Below the pieces are notes generated by a model. The model worked only from the letters and a program-made list of their open reading frames with translations, was not told where the DNA came from and made no database searches. DNA of 64,000 nucleotides. Origin: Coniochaeta sp. PMI_546 (lineage: Eukaryota > Ascomycota > Sordariomycetes > Coniochaetales > Coniochaetaceae). The stretch lies in NCBI GenBank assembly GCA_021432605.1, contig MU271150.1, positions 372,001 to 436,000 on the forward strand, given 5' to 3'. Shown here piece by piece: positions 33,791-48,056 of the stretch. The first letter of the stretch is position 1, and every line of letters starts with the position of its first letter. The position numbers and the translations under genes were made by a program.

Positions 33791-36700
33791 ACCCCAGCCG
33801 CAACAGACTATCCGCAGGGCTGTGACTTCAACCCGCCGTCTCTTCAAACAAACAACATGATGCTCGAAGATTGAAACGCTCTCCAAGATCCAGTTGGCGC
33901 ACTGTCGCCGGTGGTGGTCAAGAAACCAGCAATAGAGCGACAATACAATCCTTTCAGTGCCATCTGCTCGAGGCAGATCCAAGTTGGAAGCAACCATGCC
34001 AAAGCAATGGTCCAGACAGCCAGCAGGAAGAGGTTCGTTGGCACTCCACCGATGCTTGAGCAAGGATGGAAAAGAGTAGGACGCAGGCTAATAGATCAAT
34101 GGAAGCAGGAAGACTTACAATCGCCTTGCAGGCTATTACACAAAGACGACTTAAGAGCGTTATCCGAATTGCTCAAGAAGAATGTTGCCTGCGACTCCGA
34201 TACTCCTTGGAGACAAACGGCCAAAGCAAAGAAGCTGAAACTAGCGAAGTCTCTGGAAATAAACGTCCAGATCGAACAGACTGAACTGAAGCGCCGACTG
34301 AGCAAATATCGTCTAGAGTTGCAGGGGCAGTTCGAGAGCGGCTCGGAAGATATCAGAAACCTTGAAAGAACAAGACGAGGTTAGCAAGCTACATCCCAAA
34401 ACGGTTTCTGCCACATCACAGCACTCGAGTCCCTGTTAACCAGATGCGCGTAGAGAACAAGCAAGATGGACGGCTTGAGTTTTCCAAGAACCCCGGCCGT
34501 GGAAAGATCTGCGGCAGAAAGCTGTGTCGTTGATACTCTTGGCGCAAGTCAAGCGCGAGGCGCACTCCAAAGATACCCATTCTTGGCTGGCGTGTATGGA
34601 TAGGGATGACTGATGCCAGTCTGCCACCATACATTCCAGCTCGATAACATCGTCGCCCAGCAGGAAGGAGGCAAGCGGGAAAGAGGCGCAGAGCCTTATA
34701 AGTGGCCTACTAGTGTCCATTGTCCCATGACGTGGACATGCTTGAGATTCAGCCAGTCCGATCTGCTTCTCTGGTATCATCGAGTGACCGCGGAATGGGC
34801 CTCCAATTGGGACGAGCTGAGATTGCGAAAAGCTCCGTCGGTGCAGAGAGGGGGCTGTCGAGACGTTCGACTCGGAATCGGCGACAGCGTCAACCACAGC
34901 GCGGCCTAGAAGATTTCGAGAGCGCTTCTCTACCTCCTAAATGCCCGAAACGACGCTGGTGCATCGTCTGACCGGGATCAAATATGCCCCAACGGTCGGC
35001 TTTTCGCGCCCCCTGATGGTACTGTGGAAGGCATTGTCTCCTCAGGATACTACAACGAGTAACCACAAACCATCATCTTCAAGGGTCCAGAAAGCCGTCC
35101 TTCTGCAAGATGCTGGATGTACCTGAAACGGACTGATTCCATCCGTCCTGAAGCCGTCCGATTGTTGTCACGATGATTTTCCGAACAAAATCGTGGACTT
35201 CTCAGAAGGCGGCCAATGATTGTTGCGTCGCCGACCGGGCTGGAGCGCCCAAACATGTTCATATGCAATCTTTTCCGTCGCCTTGCACAGATAAACCGCC
35301 AAGCGAACGCATATCGACGATCCTTGCGAGTCGATTCCCGGCCGGCCGGCCAGCTTCCATGTGCGATATGTTGGTTGGTTCGAGTGGCTTGCCCAGGAAG
35401 CCACACACTGATGTAGCAGTGGATGTATTACGAAGGCTCAGCTGCAGCTCACAACAGCTGCTGTGCTGAGAGCCAACACAAATCCTCTCCTCCTCCTTTT
35501 CAGCAAGCGCAAGACCCTTGTCCCCTTCGCCGACTGTCACAAGCGACTCCCGTTTCAATCCACAACCATGACCGTCGGGCCCCGCGAGTACAAATAACGC
35601 GGAACGCGCCCGGAATCATCTCCACTGAAGTCGAAGCAATCGAAGAGAGGGATGTTGGTGTGGCTGCCGGTTTATCCACGGAGAGAATCCAACGGCACTG
35701 TCCATTCCGGTCCCGGCCGCGCATCGGCAAAACATCCACATGTCACGTCACCAGGAGGAAGGAAACTTCATATCACTTACTTTTCCTAGCAATCGGCTAG
35801 ATTTCAGATGAAAGTCGCAATTATTGTTGTCTTTCCGCGGGAATAGACTTGTCCTGAATCGAATAATGCGGCCGAAGTTCAAATGTCCGGACCAACACGC
35901 CTGCACAAAGTGGAAAAAAGGGAGGATTCGTCACCGGACCGCTGCCGTAGGTAGAGCACGGGAAGAGGAAATCGATGTTGAACGACACTCGCTGGTAGAC
36001 AAACGAGCGCTGTTTTCGATAGCTGAGCGAATAACCGGCACGCACGGGACGAAGGAATTCGGGGCCACGGAGGGAGGAACTGGAGCGAGTCCAAGGGGGT
36101 CGATTCGAAGACAGAACACGAAAGTGCACGACACGAAGGCAAAAAACACACAAAAAGATGCTTCTTGAAATCGCAAGAGGTCGACGAGGGGATGTACGAA
36201 GGACAGGCCGAATTGGGTTGGAGGACGCAAAAGCAAAGGGAGGGAAGAAAAAGGACAACTTGGAGACGGGGATGGTGGTTGAAAAGACAAGACTGGTGAG
36301 GTGGAGCTGGAAAACTGGGAGGAAGGCAGAAGCGTGGAAAGCATCGCAAAACCCTGGCTCAGCGGGGCAGGATCAAATGTTCGGTAAAGCACCCACGGTC
36401 AAAGTTTCCGGCAGGCATTTCCTGTACACAATACCTGCGACTCCTCCCACTGTAAGACTTACAAGCCGGTACTGCATACCCGCGAAGCAACCTCTCTGTG
36501 TCGGTCAGCGCCACTACCGAATTACGAAAAAAAATATGCGAGGCCACAGCATGACTGCAAATTCCACAAGTCCAGATCAGAAGAATCGACAGACTTGAAC
36601 CACAGTTGCCATCTGACGCTCAGGACCGATGGCTCAGACACAGAAAATGTATCAGAGGTACATGGACAGAGACGCCGAAGCCCGTGAATCCACTATGACA

Positions 36701-37700
36701 AACAGAGGCAGCTTCCCTCCATTCCCAAGTTTCGGCCCTAAGAAAGATCATGGGGCGGGGTGGATGTGTGCATGATTCGGAGAGCCAAACAGAGCAGAAG
36801 TAAATTTTAGGTGGAGCAAGCTGGAGGGGTGGCAGTATGGATGATAGGGGGTGTAAGTCTACGGTAGCTCTTCGATTGACCTTTCCCTCCACGACCTTAC
36901 CGCAGGAGAGCAAGGTAGGCAGGTACCTTGGGTACCTTGAGACCTTGATACCTTACATTTAAGAGTCAACGCACTCCCTGGCAGAGACAGCAATCACCTT
37001 TGACCTCCGTGGCACCAAGCTATTTGCCTTTCCTCGTTCCATTCTTTCCTATGATACACATAGCATCGCGTGGCGTCGACTCTTATGGAACTCAGGCTCG
37101 AAGGCAAACATGGACTCCATGTCTCCACTCACCATGGCTCGCTTGAACTTGCCTAGTTCTTGGCGATGCTCTCCAAACGAGCGCACTCGATGCCTCGAAT
37201 TGAAGCTCGCTTGTCACTGTGCCGTTCGTCCATTTCTTCCCCTTTGCCGGTCATTGCCTAGGTACACTACATGGCTCGTCAGTTGACGGGCCATTTCAAA
37301 TCGGGTCCGAGAGGAAACGACGGTGAGAGCCAGGGATGACGAGTGAGATTTTGACTCAGCACTTTACGCGGGTGCCCAATTTCCAATCTTCATGCGACAA
37401 ACAAGCTTACCAGTGTAACTCGTGACTTGGTCGTAAGTGACTTTCTTCTGTAAGTCTCACTAAGGTACCCGTGTTTTTTTTACTGTTTCAGCAACCGTTT
37501 TCCCAGTTCGCAAGGCGCAAACACCTGTCGTCATCTCCGTGTAGCACTTCGTAATGTCGCACGTTGTGAGAGGCACGGAGCAAATTGGGCAGAAACAGCA
37601 CACAAGGATCACTTTGGTCAGGCAAAGCTTCACTTCGAGCACTGAAACAGCCAACTGAAAGTTCTTCTTCGTATCGCATCAAGACTTCTTGTGCGTTCAA
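33791..37700. other. gene-poor region
   Basis: The best frame is 34007-34384 (+), about 125 codons from an ATG. It is Lys/Arg/Glu/Gln-rich with a possible coiled coil (KAKKLKLAKSLEINVQIEQTE), but has no family match or promoter sign. Frames at 34436-34897 (-) and 35821-36392 (-) are mutually overlapping and unconvincing. GGTACC-rich sequence occurs at 36920-36955. Confidence 0.4.
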
Positions 37701-40700
37701 GTGTACGAAGTTAGATACGCTCTAAAGCTTTTGTCGGCAACAAGTGGCAGATCTGGGGCTGATCACGTCACGAACCGCGGCCCCAGAACACGCGTTGATC
37801 GACGGCACCCCTGCCACCGCGGACGCCCGGACATCGAAACATCAAACGCGATTATACGTGTACCATGGTGCAGTATACCGAGACGATTCAAATTGTCTAT
37901 GTCCCCCGTGTGCAGATGGTTCTGAGCTGTCTAACTTACTTCAATCAGGTTCTCAAGGTTTCTTGTCCGCTTTCTCCCAGGCAGTTATGCGACTTCGTAG
38001 ACTCAAAAGCCCCATTCGATTGCGTACGACTCATTGTCTCATGCCGATGACTGACCCCGGGGGCGTGCACACATCAACGGCTAAGGTTTGGTTTTTTTTC
38101 ACTCGCTCCCTAGCACCCGCACCAACTGTAATCCCTTGCCTCGCGCAGGCAATTTTCATGATCCAATGCCCAATATTGATACTGCCGCCATGGATTCCGG
38201 TGCGAGTTACGACTTCCTCGTGTATGCCACGGGACTCATATACACAATTGGATGTTTGCGTTGTGTTTCATGTTGGGCCGGTAAGGTTATGAGAAGCTTG
38301 CACGAAGATCTCCAACCAAGCCACATTAATCAGAGAGGGTCACTCCGTGGCATCCGGGTTCGACGTCCTGTCGATCTCGGGGCCCACTCTACCCGGCACC
38401 CGTTTTTTCCCTTTGTTCGGCTACCTACACGTACCCGTTGAAGTAGTCATTCATTTTGCAGCAAGATGAATAGGTTCTGCGGCGGCAGATAGTAGGCCTA
38501 TACCACCGCCAGCAGGCAGTCTTATCGACAGAGGAGACACCTTGATCCTAGTTGGTTCAGCGCTAGGGGATAACACTTAGTCTGTAAGCTATCGAGAGAT
38601 TCCATTCAAAGCGCTCGCACAGAACAGAGCTCAGGCGTGATTCGCCAAGATTGCCATGCGAGTACCCAACATCAGGCCTAGAAGACAAACTGCTGCAAGT
38701 CTGCTACCTCGGAGCTATATGCGAAGACCCGGGCCTTGTCGGCCGGGCTAGGTTCTGCGGTATACCAGCGAGGTGTTCAGACATTCTCTTTTGTCAGTCT
38801 CTGGCCTCCTTCACATCGTCGGTGGATTGAAGGGCCTCTGACAGCGTAGTAGGACCGTAGAGATTGGCGAGTCACTGCCACTATACTTTCATGCTGTTAA
38901 CAATACTAGCAGGCCTCGACATTTACATCCCTTGGTAGCGTCGCCACTGCACCCAACAGGCACGCTCCCACATAACCAAGAGAGTCGTGGGTCCTAGGCA
39001 TCGCTTGTGTGCATGGCAAGTCGTCTGAAGTATGATTCGCCAACGGGGTCCTCTGTAGGACTCACATCAAGCTTCAGGGGCTGGCTCAACCCCCAAATAC
39101 ATTCACGACAGACAGCTACCGCTTTCGAGATTCCGAGGCTATCAAGTTAAGGTACGAAGGAATATCATGTCATCGGCGCTTCCTAAGAGACATCTATCTA
39201 TTGCTTGAACCCTTTTCGCGTACATTTGGGCAAATGATGACATATAGCCCCTGATTGCATTTCACCGACCGTCTGAAGCAATCGCCCTCGATCAAATTCT
39301 CCCAGGTGGCAAGACTCTGCGAATTCCTCCCTGGGGTTGGCTGCTAAATAAATAGAAAATCCGAGGTCTGGTTCCGGCGCAAGTCGCTGTCCGGAGAGAA
39401 GCTGTAAGTGGCAGGCTGGTGGTTGAAAAGGGGGCAAAAGCAGTCAACAACACACATACGTGGCAAGCTACGACGCCTTCAGGGAACAGATACTGGCAAC
39501 TCCAACCGAAATCAAGATGGAATTTAGAAAAAGCGGCTCATCATGCTCCAAAATGCTACGACTCTTTGATATAGCACGCCCATGATGGTCTTGGCAAACA
39601 GGCTGAATGACGGCCCCGTTTCTCTGCCGTCTTCCAAACAAGTGTCCCAGCCGTTTCGTTTTGAAACACGCGGCTTGTTTATGAACTGGACGCAGGTACA
39701 AATTATCGCAGACAGACCGCTGTTTCTGTCCTCGGTCAAGTCCGGACTCCTGGATCATGAGGCGGGAATTCCGTGTCTTGTCGGCCCGCTGAGTCACCCC
39801 AAGCGTGTTCGGATTCGAGGCTATGCATCGGAGAATTTGGGTCTGTTCGCCGTGGTTCTCTTTCTGGCTGTTGGAGACATCAGCATGTGATATACGCAAG
39901 CACAGCAGCGAGTTATGAAACAACTTCGCGCGGCCGGACGAAAGGACGCCAGAGAGTAACGCCGATTTTGGGACAGTATGTCTGGTCTTAGGATTTCGAA
40001 ACTAGCCCTGCCCTTCCCCTCTCGGTCTTTACTACATAACCTCTGTGGACTTGAGCCGGCTGAATGCGCAAGCTACTGCATGCGAGACGTAGTGGTGACA
40101 GCCAGGTTACCATCGACCGGCATCAGTAACTAATAGGTACTAACTATACTAGGTAGAGGCCTGTTCACAGAGCGTTGGGGAGAAATTGCGAACTTGAACA
40201 GGGTATGGGAACGATATGACAAACATGGTTCGCCAGAAAGGTGAGCTAAATACGATCCTTGGAGGGTATGTAGTATAAGGGTAGTTTGTTGGGAGGAGAC
40301 CAGATTTCCTTTCTACTACTGACAACTCGTCTGGATATCATCACGTCAAGTTACGTCGCCATATCAGTACAGAGATGTTGAGTGCATCGTGGCATGTCCG
40401 ATATAGCACAAAGCTCAAGTAAAAGTCGGCGGATGGAGAGAACAGAGGAGACTTCTGTAGACGTCTTGCTTTGGTCAGGAAGTCGCCTAAGGAGCGAGAA
40501 CGAAGGGTCGCCTCAAGTTGAGAAGGAATATCCAATAACGCGAGAATCACTTAAAGGTGCCTGATAAGAGAGTGAGACAGGACAGCACTAGGCGAAGCAG
40601 AGAGATAATAGACGGAGTGAACCATCATGGCGCGAGTGCTAGTCATGGCGTTGCCGCTTCTATGGAGAGGGGCGGAATGCTCCATTGGTATTCGGAGTGA

Positions 40701-41373
40701 TTGGAACTGCTAATAGCTGACTGGAACGCCCGGGGCGGCAACCTTGTTGTCCTAGTCTCGACAGGAGTGATAACCATTGCCCGGTGAGGTAGACACACAG
40801 GCTCTACACGACTAACACCTTATGGCCGGTAGGCACGAAGCAGCTGCGCTCTAGCCACACGCAGTTAGGCTACGACATCTGAGATATCTTGAGAAGTCTG
40901 TAGGACTTGATGATAAGGCTGAGACGGTTGCATAGTGGAGAGAATGTAGCTTGGGTACTGTGGTAACGGATGGTTGAATGAACTGCTCTCCAAGATGCCT
41001 CCTTATCTTCTGAATCCATCTGCCTCCCAGAATACAGAGTATCAACAACAGCAAGACTCTGAAAGCTAAACGACTTGGTCGTGCCGATTCTCCTGCTTTC
41101 CATCTTAGTAATCAGGATGATGCCAGACGGAAAAAGTGGGTCGTGATGGCCCGCTAGGCGGTGACGGCACACCAGGGAATCTGGCAACCACGTATGCTGG
41201 GTGGCCTAACTGAAGGCATCACAGGCGGCGCAGAAGGTTGACGTTGACTTGCCACTCGCGCCACTGCAATGAAGCTTTGGATATTTATGATTTGAGTAGA
41301 TTTATCGCTCAGTTTTCGTTGTATTGTTTCTGCTCTCCCGCGTTGCATCACGGGCGTCCTGCTGGAGTTTGAG
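37701..41373. other. gene-poor region upstream of ECM29
   Basis: No family-supported gene. A short start-like frame at 38189 (GCCGCCATGG context, MDSGASYDFLVYATGLIYT) has a GTAAGG donor-like site after about 32 codons, but no continuing exon was found. The 38.4-41.3 kb part has only short frames. Confidence 0.4.
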
Positions 41374-44300
41374 ATGGCGGCACCAAACAACGCCCGCTCA
41401 CCGGAGCAGATGGACCTCGACTTCATCGAGAGGTTCGACTTCAGGGTCGCAGACTACTCCAATAATGAAAAGAAGTTACAGGAATATCTCAAGGCCAACC
41501 TAGTGCCACTTCTGGACAAGGCCAAGAATGTCATGCTTGTGCAGCGCAAGGTCAGAATGCTTCGTTCCCACAGGAGCCATGTAAACATTCAGTCTCTGAC
41601 AGTGTCTCTCAAAGCTTATCCCAGCAACCACACGGATCCAGACGTTCACTAAATCTCCATCGTATGTTGGTGATGGACCCTTTGCTCGGAAGTGCTTTCT
41701 AATAGGTGCAGCATCGTTTTACCTGTCGCGGCCCTGGTGGACCAGTTCAAGGCCAGTCCGGATTACACTTTCGTCAGGTACTTTGACATCATCTTCATAC
41801 GGCACAGTCTCGACAGACTACCCCTATCTGAGAGGTTGCAGCTCATCCCGAAGATCCTGAAGGGGATCGGGTCGGATCAGGGGAAGTACCTTGATTCACT
41901 CTTCAACATCTTCCTGCGGTTGTTGCATGACTTGCGCCTCCCACCGAGAGGTAGCGAGGGCGACACGCAACTTAGAAGCGAGTGCGGTCTGGACGACCCG
42001 CGAGATGCCGAGTATGTTGCCCAGTGGCTCGGTAAATTGTTCCTTTTGGTGCGTGACAACCAGGAGCAGTCTCTTCGGCGCGGTCTGAAGGAGGACGAGT
42101 ACAAGTTTCTTATACTCCCGACCGCCAAAGGGATATGGAAAGACGAAGGGAAAGACACTCGGAACCTCACGGACGCGGAGAAGAAGGCACTGAGCCTGAC
42201 AGAAACATGCAAAAAGGCGGCGAGATTCCTAGAGAGCGCGGCCTTCACAGACGGGGAACGGTTCGTGTCAGCTCTCTATGCATCGGCCCACCCCAATGAG
42301 GCTATATCGTCGCTTGGCAATGACATGCTCAAGAGAACCTCTCTCTCTACTGATGACCCGCATGTCCTTAAGGAGCTCTTCAGCGCCTACGCGATTTCTG
42401 GCTACGTCACCAGGACGCGTATTCTCCGCCTTCTTAGCACGTCACGCACCGCCGCCACATACGCCGACGACATCTATGCCGTATTCCGCATCAGCTTCGA
42501 AGAATTCCCCGGGTTCCCGTCTTCCGCACCCTTGCGCTTATCCGATGTTACCACAGCGGACGAGAGGTCATCACAACGCATGGATCTCGACGTCCCTGAG
42601 AAAGCAACCCCAATACCTGTTGCGGAGAACCTCAAGGCCCTCCTCCAGTTTATCAACTGGGTGGCAACAGTAGGGCTGACGACCGATGAGCTTGGCCGAC
42701 TCGCGATATTCGTGACAGATACCCTGAAGGGGTTTATGACTGATTACCTGGGATGGCCCGCTCCGGCACCTTCGAAACGCACAACCGGAGACCTTGATCT
42801 TCGTAATCACACCTATGAGACCATTGCAATCCTGGCCAAAGCCCATCCAAGGCCGGAGAAGCGGATTATTGAGTTGCTCGAGTGGTTTCTGCTCTCGCTT
42901 CTCCAGGAGGAGACTCCGGACGTCGTCATATATCTGAATGGTGCGGCATCGGCAATATCCTCCGTCTTCAGGCCACAAGACGAAGACATTATACAGGAGA
43001 TCGTGGGAAACTTAACACAGTGGATGGTCAGGCCTGGTCCAAGCCCGAGGCATGCCGCGACGAAAATCGCAAACGACTGCATTCCGTTCCCCAATGAGCA
43101 CGCCAGGTGGATCGATATACTTGCCAGTGCGGGTGTCTTGGACGATCGTACCGACGTGGTGGATGAGGGCCGCAGAGGGCTCGACCCTTGGACATATTAC
43201 AGAGACCTCGATGGATCGCGGACATTGCCCGACTGGCGGAGCATGGCCTTAACGTACCTCCGAGACGATCACGCCAGTTTCTACAGTGACGGGCCTGCTG
43301 CTCTGTGGAAAGGCGATTCGGAAGTCGCCGGTCCACAGGAGAGAAGCCGCTCAGTTGTGGACTTTCTCGACCACAACGCCAGCTTTCGGCTGAACGTGAA
43401 ATGGGCAAGAGCGCTTCCGGCTGCGGTCGGATACTGCCAAAATATTCTCTACCTGACAGCGCTTCCGGACTTTCCTATTCAGCCGGGTTGGGAAGGGCAG
43501 TTGAAGGTCTTGAGCCTCTCGGACAAGAAAATTAGGGACACGATCGGTGCCTATCTTGCTGCTGGGGAACATGCGGAAGCCCTGTTGCAACTCCTGGCGG
43601 CGTCTCTAAGCGGAATGCGGCTCCTCGACGACAATGTCGCAGTCGCTGAGTCGTCAGCTCGAGCTTTTGCAGAGATTGCTTCCCTAGCACCCATGCAGGT
43701 TGTGGGCAAAGTTGCCAACAGAGTAGCGGAGGCCAACGCGCTGCTTCTGAGCAGCCGGAGGGAACTGAGGCTCCTCGGAGCCAAAGCCTGCGGAATCCTT
43801 GGTGCGCATCCAGCTAATGGCTCTGATAATGGCCCCGTTAGTCTCACAGCCGACCTCGTGAGTGTCATCAAGAATATCGGAAAGGCGACAGGAAGTGAAC
43901 TCGGTGGACTTGAAGGCGTCTTCCTTGGGGCAGCTCATGTGCTATCGAGACAGATCTACTACGGGACTAAGACTCGTTTTGAGATAGACGAGGAGATTCT
44001 ACGAGGCGTTCCCACAGTCGAGGCTACGCCATCCTCCTCCCTGGAATTCGTGACAGAGGCATATATACAGCTTTGGACCGCCGGTATTCCAGCTTTTGGG
44101 CAGCCAGAAGGTAACACAGGCACAGTCGACTTCATCAAGAAGGCATTCATCGATCCTCTGAGCGAACAGGCGAAGAAGGGCAAGGAGAATGCAATCAAAG
44201 CGCTCGGGAGGCTTGCCATCGCCTCTGATAGCCCAGAAGTCTTGGATCTGATTCTCTCCAAGTTGTACGCGTTGCACGAAGTCAAGCAAACGGAAGTCCA

Positions 44301-47175
44301 CCTCGCAGTGGGTGAGGCGATTGCCGCCGCCGTTGCCTGCTGGGACTCGGAGGCGGTCCAACTGACCCTGGATGTGCAGTCGGACACCACCTCTTATTGG
44401 ATCCCCAAGCGCTCCGAAAAGTTGAAGCAGGTCCTGGACAAGCTTCTCACGGACTCGAAGAACACCAAGCCATCGCTCGTCAAGGCTTCTGGCATGGTGC
44501 TCTACTGCATCATCCAATACTGCTCGCACGTGGAAGAGGTGCAAGCTAGATTGCGTGACTGCCATATCGCCTTCATGAGGCTCCTGACTGCCCGCGATGA
44601 TCTCGTCCAGGAGACCGCCTCTAGGGCCCTGGCGCTAATCTACGAGTCTGGTGATCCGTCGATCAAGGACTCGCTGGTACGAGACTTCGTCGCCTTCTTC
44701 ACGGGCTCGGGCCAACAGCTTAAGGAGGACGAGGAGCCTGCTTCCTCGGAAGTTGCGCAATCCTCATCTGGGGCCGGCAGGTCATCGATATCTTACAAGG
44801 ATATCGTCAGATTAGCCAACGAGGCCGGTGACCAGAAACTTGTTTACAAGTTCATGGCTCTAGCCAACAGCGCTATCAACTGGTCGTCAGAGTCTGCATT
44901 TGGTCGCTTTGGCCTTCGCGACATCCTGTCTAACCCTGAGGTCGGTGTGGACGAAAAGCTGTATCCAATACTGTTTCGCAGCCGATTCGACCCGTCTCCG
45001 ACAACGCAGAAGTCCATGCGGGCCATTTGGAAAGCTATGGTCAAGGACTCTAACGCTGTGCTGGAGACGCACTTTGACGCCATTATGACGAGCCTGCTGA
45101 AGAGCATGCTCGGTAGAGAATGGAGGGTGCGCCAAGCCAGTTGCGCTGCGGTCAAAGACTTGATTGACGGAAGGCCCTTCAAGAGGTACCAGCCGTACTA
45201 CAAGGACATGTTGGCTGCCGCGTTGAAGCTCCTGGACGACATGAAAGAGTCGGTGCGCCAGACTGCGCTAGCGTTCTTCTCATACCTTACACACGCTCTA
45301 CTCAAGCAGCTCGAGGAGAACGGCTCGAGTGCCTCTACAACCGAGATGATGGACGAGATCTTGCCCTTCCTTCTGTCCGACAGAGGCATTGATAGCAGCG
45401 TGGCAGAGGTGAAGAACTCGGCCGCGTTCACGATTCAGGAGATCGCCAAGCGCGGCGGAAAGGCGCTGAGGCCATATATCGTGATGATGGTGCCCTGTCT
45501 CCTTGGCTTCCTCAGCACCTACGAACCTGAAGTCGTCAACTACGCCTACCAGCTTTCTGGCCAGGACACCCGCGAGGAGCTAGATAAGAGACGCGCCACT
45601 GCGGTGTACCAAAGTTCCATATTCGAGTCGATCACCAACTGCCTCCGTCATGCCGACAAACAGGCTATCGCTGATCTAGCACCGGCCCTGGAGGAGACGA
45701 TGAAATCTGCGGTAGGTATGCCGACAAAAGTTGGCTGCAGTGCAGTCATTGTTCACCTGACGGAGAGGCATAAGGAGGATTTCGAGCCCTACTGTGCAAG
45801 ATTTCTACAGTTGATGGAGAAGCAGGTGCTGGATCGTAACGACACGGTCAGCAAAAACTACGCGAAAGCAGCTGCCTGTCTCGTCCGTATTGCTTCGGGT
45901 GAGGCTCAGATCAGGTTCGTGGAGCATGTTATCAACCTCTGGTTCGATTCGGAGGACGAGACGCGGCGCCGCAAGGTGGTGGACGTCATCCTGGGCATAC
46001 GGCATTTCGCTCCCGACCACTTCGATGCTCTGGAATCCTTGCTCGTACCCTTTGTCTTCCTCGGCATGAACGAACACACGGACGAGTACGTGCAGAAACA
46101 GTCGGAACAGCTGTGGGCGGCCGTCGGTGGCAGCTCCCACAAAGTAGCGCGATACATTCCCGAGATCGTCGCGCTGGTCAATCGCTCGCTCGGCGTGGGC
46201 AACTGGGCTGTCAAGCATGCGGGAGCGCTTACGTCGGGCAAAGTCGTGATGTCGCTTGTCGAAGGGCGCATCGCCAATGCCGATAATCTCGGCGTGGTCT
46301 GGCCGGTGCTGGAGAAATCGCTTGCCCTGAAGACTTTCGCGCGGAAAGAAGAGCTGCTCGAGGCGCTGGCCTCGTGTGCGGAGGCGCTCAGCGCCTTGGA
46401 AAGGAGTCCGCTGTCTGAACACGACGGGCAACTGGCTAAGAACCTGAAGAAGATCGCCATTCGGGAGGCAAAGCGCAATAACGAGGCTTACCGTCCTCAT
46501 GCTTTCAGGTGCTTGCATAGGGTCGCTTCTGCGCTGAAAATCGACATGCTGGACGATATCTCGGACATTGTAGGGCCTACGATCGTCGAGTTCCAGGAAG
46601 ACGACGCCAACGATTCCAAGCTTCGGTTAGACACGGTCGTCTCGGCTATTGAAGCCATCTTCAAGGGCTACTATGAGCCTAACATGCGTCAAGACCCGGT
46701 CGCGGAGTTGTCACGGACCATCTGGGCGCTGGAAAAGCACGCGGTGCCGAAGGCCCGTCTCTCGACGGCCAGTCTCACCGAGGATCCCATACTCTCCAGA
46801 CCGCTGTTCCAGGCCATCCGTGCTGATCACTGGTACCCCTTGGCAGAGAAAACCCTCCAATCCGCTCAGCCAACCACTGCCAGCGAGGCCAGGCGGGGTA
46901 TGGCGGTCATCCGGTGGTTTTTAGCGACGCTCGATCTGGACAGGACACAGAACGGCACGGAGAACCAAAGGCAAGCGAGGGCCGGCGCCGTCTTGGCTGC
47001 GTTGCAGCTATGGAAGGCACTTGTTCTGAGGATAGGACCTGACGAGCAGCAGAAGGAGGATATCGCCAGATTTGTGGAACAGGTGCTGCCATTGGTCCGG
47101 CGAGCGTTGTCAGAAGAAAGAGCGCCTTGGGGCGGTGTCTGGAGTCAATGTGTAGATTTGCTTGATAGTAGGTAG
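41374..47175 (+). CDS. ECM29: proteasome adaptor/scaffold Ecm29 (HEAT-repeat protein)
   Basis: Three exons: 41374-41550, 41615-41661 and 41712-47175; 1,895 aa, close to the family's usual 1,850-1,900. Intron 1 has a GTCAGA donor. I chose its boundaries because the joined text has the family length between the start region and SIVLPVAALVDQF. Intron 2 is GTATGT...CTAATAGGTGCAG, with the second AG used. Family features are the N-terminal DFIERFDFRVADYSNNEKKL, then RLLHDLRLPPRGSE, and a long alpha-solenoid of HEAT-like helices. It includes LLKSMLGREWRVRQASCAAVKDLIDGR, typical of Ecm29 C-terminal repeats. Ecm29 binds 26S proteasome core and regulatory particles, acts in assembly quality control and stress remodelling, and is cytosolic and nuclear. 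Many shorter frames on both strands here are shadows. Confidence 0.95.
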
Positions 47176-48056
47176 GACCAGGCAGGGCTAAGAAGTCCCG
47201 TTGCTCCTCGTCACCAGGTCACTAGGTAGAGTCTAGTGACTGCCGACGTGTCGCTCGCAACGTTTTGCGTCTGTCCTCGGTTGCCGTGTTCACGTCGAAT
47301 CAGTAGCATTATAGTTATAATCATTTATTTTATGAGCGTATTAATGTGTAAATATCTTACTGTGTTCTTTTCTAGACATCTGCCCTTACTCTACGACACT
47401 CATCGCTAAAACTTTGATAATATTTCTGTCGAGACATTTATGTCGCGGAACCAGAGCAACTTGCGTGATCCGACCTCGCAGCAATCCTGTCAGGTGGCCG
47501 CATGCTGCCCGCTCTGGTGAGACGGGTTTCTGCCAGCTGGCGTCACGAAGTGGGCTACTTCAGTGAGGTACGTATCTCTTGCGTCACAGAGCAGCCTGGG
47601 GAGGTTCCGGTCCCTCCAACAGAAACCACAACTTGTGATCTCCTTGACCAGACAAGGCTGTGATTTCCAAGCGGGCAAACTAGAAGCACCCCAAGTGCAA
47701 GGCAGATTCAAGGCATAGCCGCTCTGCTGTTTATATCGCCGTTGTGCCTAAATTTCCAGCAAACCATACCAAGTACCACTTAGTGTATCTATCTCGTTGA
47801 GTTTCTCTCTCTGTTGTACCTTAGACGACAGCCCCACCTTCGGAGCTCCTTGTGTTTGGGCAAGATATCCTTCCCGTACCTTCTCAAGGAACTCTTTCCA
47901 AACCTCCAGCAACCCTTTGACCACACAATTTTACCTCCTCTGTTGACTTCGAGCGCACTCGAAACAAACCTTTTGACAGACACCCCCAACTTTAAACGAC
48001 GCACTCCATTCTAGACACATCAGACACACAGCCGAACCCACACAAAACCCGACAAG
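47176..48056. other. intergenic region between ECM29 and the UBX gene
   Basis: This contains an AT-rich 3' flank and, from about 47790, a CT-rich leader of the UBX-protein gene. No gene was seen. Confidence 0.6.

Noticed and set aside
34007-34384. Lys/Glu-rich 125-codon frame with coiled-coil look
   Set aside because: No homology recognised, no promoter or splice signals, and it lies in a region with many equal-length chance frames.
38189-38441. ATG in strong context followed by a hydrophobic 32-codon frame and a GTAAGG donor
   Set aside because: No acceptor leading to a continuing coding exon was found; kept only as a remark in the region entry.
45805-46518. 237-codon minus-strand frame inside ECM29
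   Set aside because: Shadow of a long coding exon on the opposite strand; the same holds for the other frames between 41877 and 47092.
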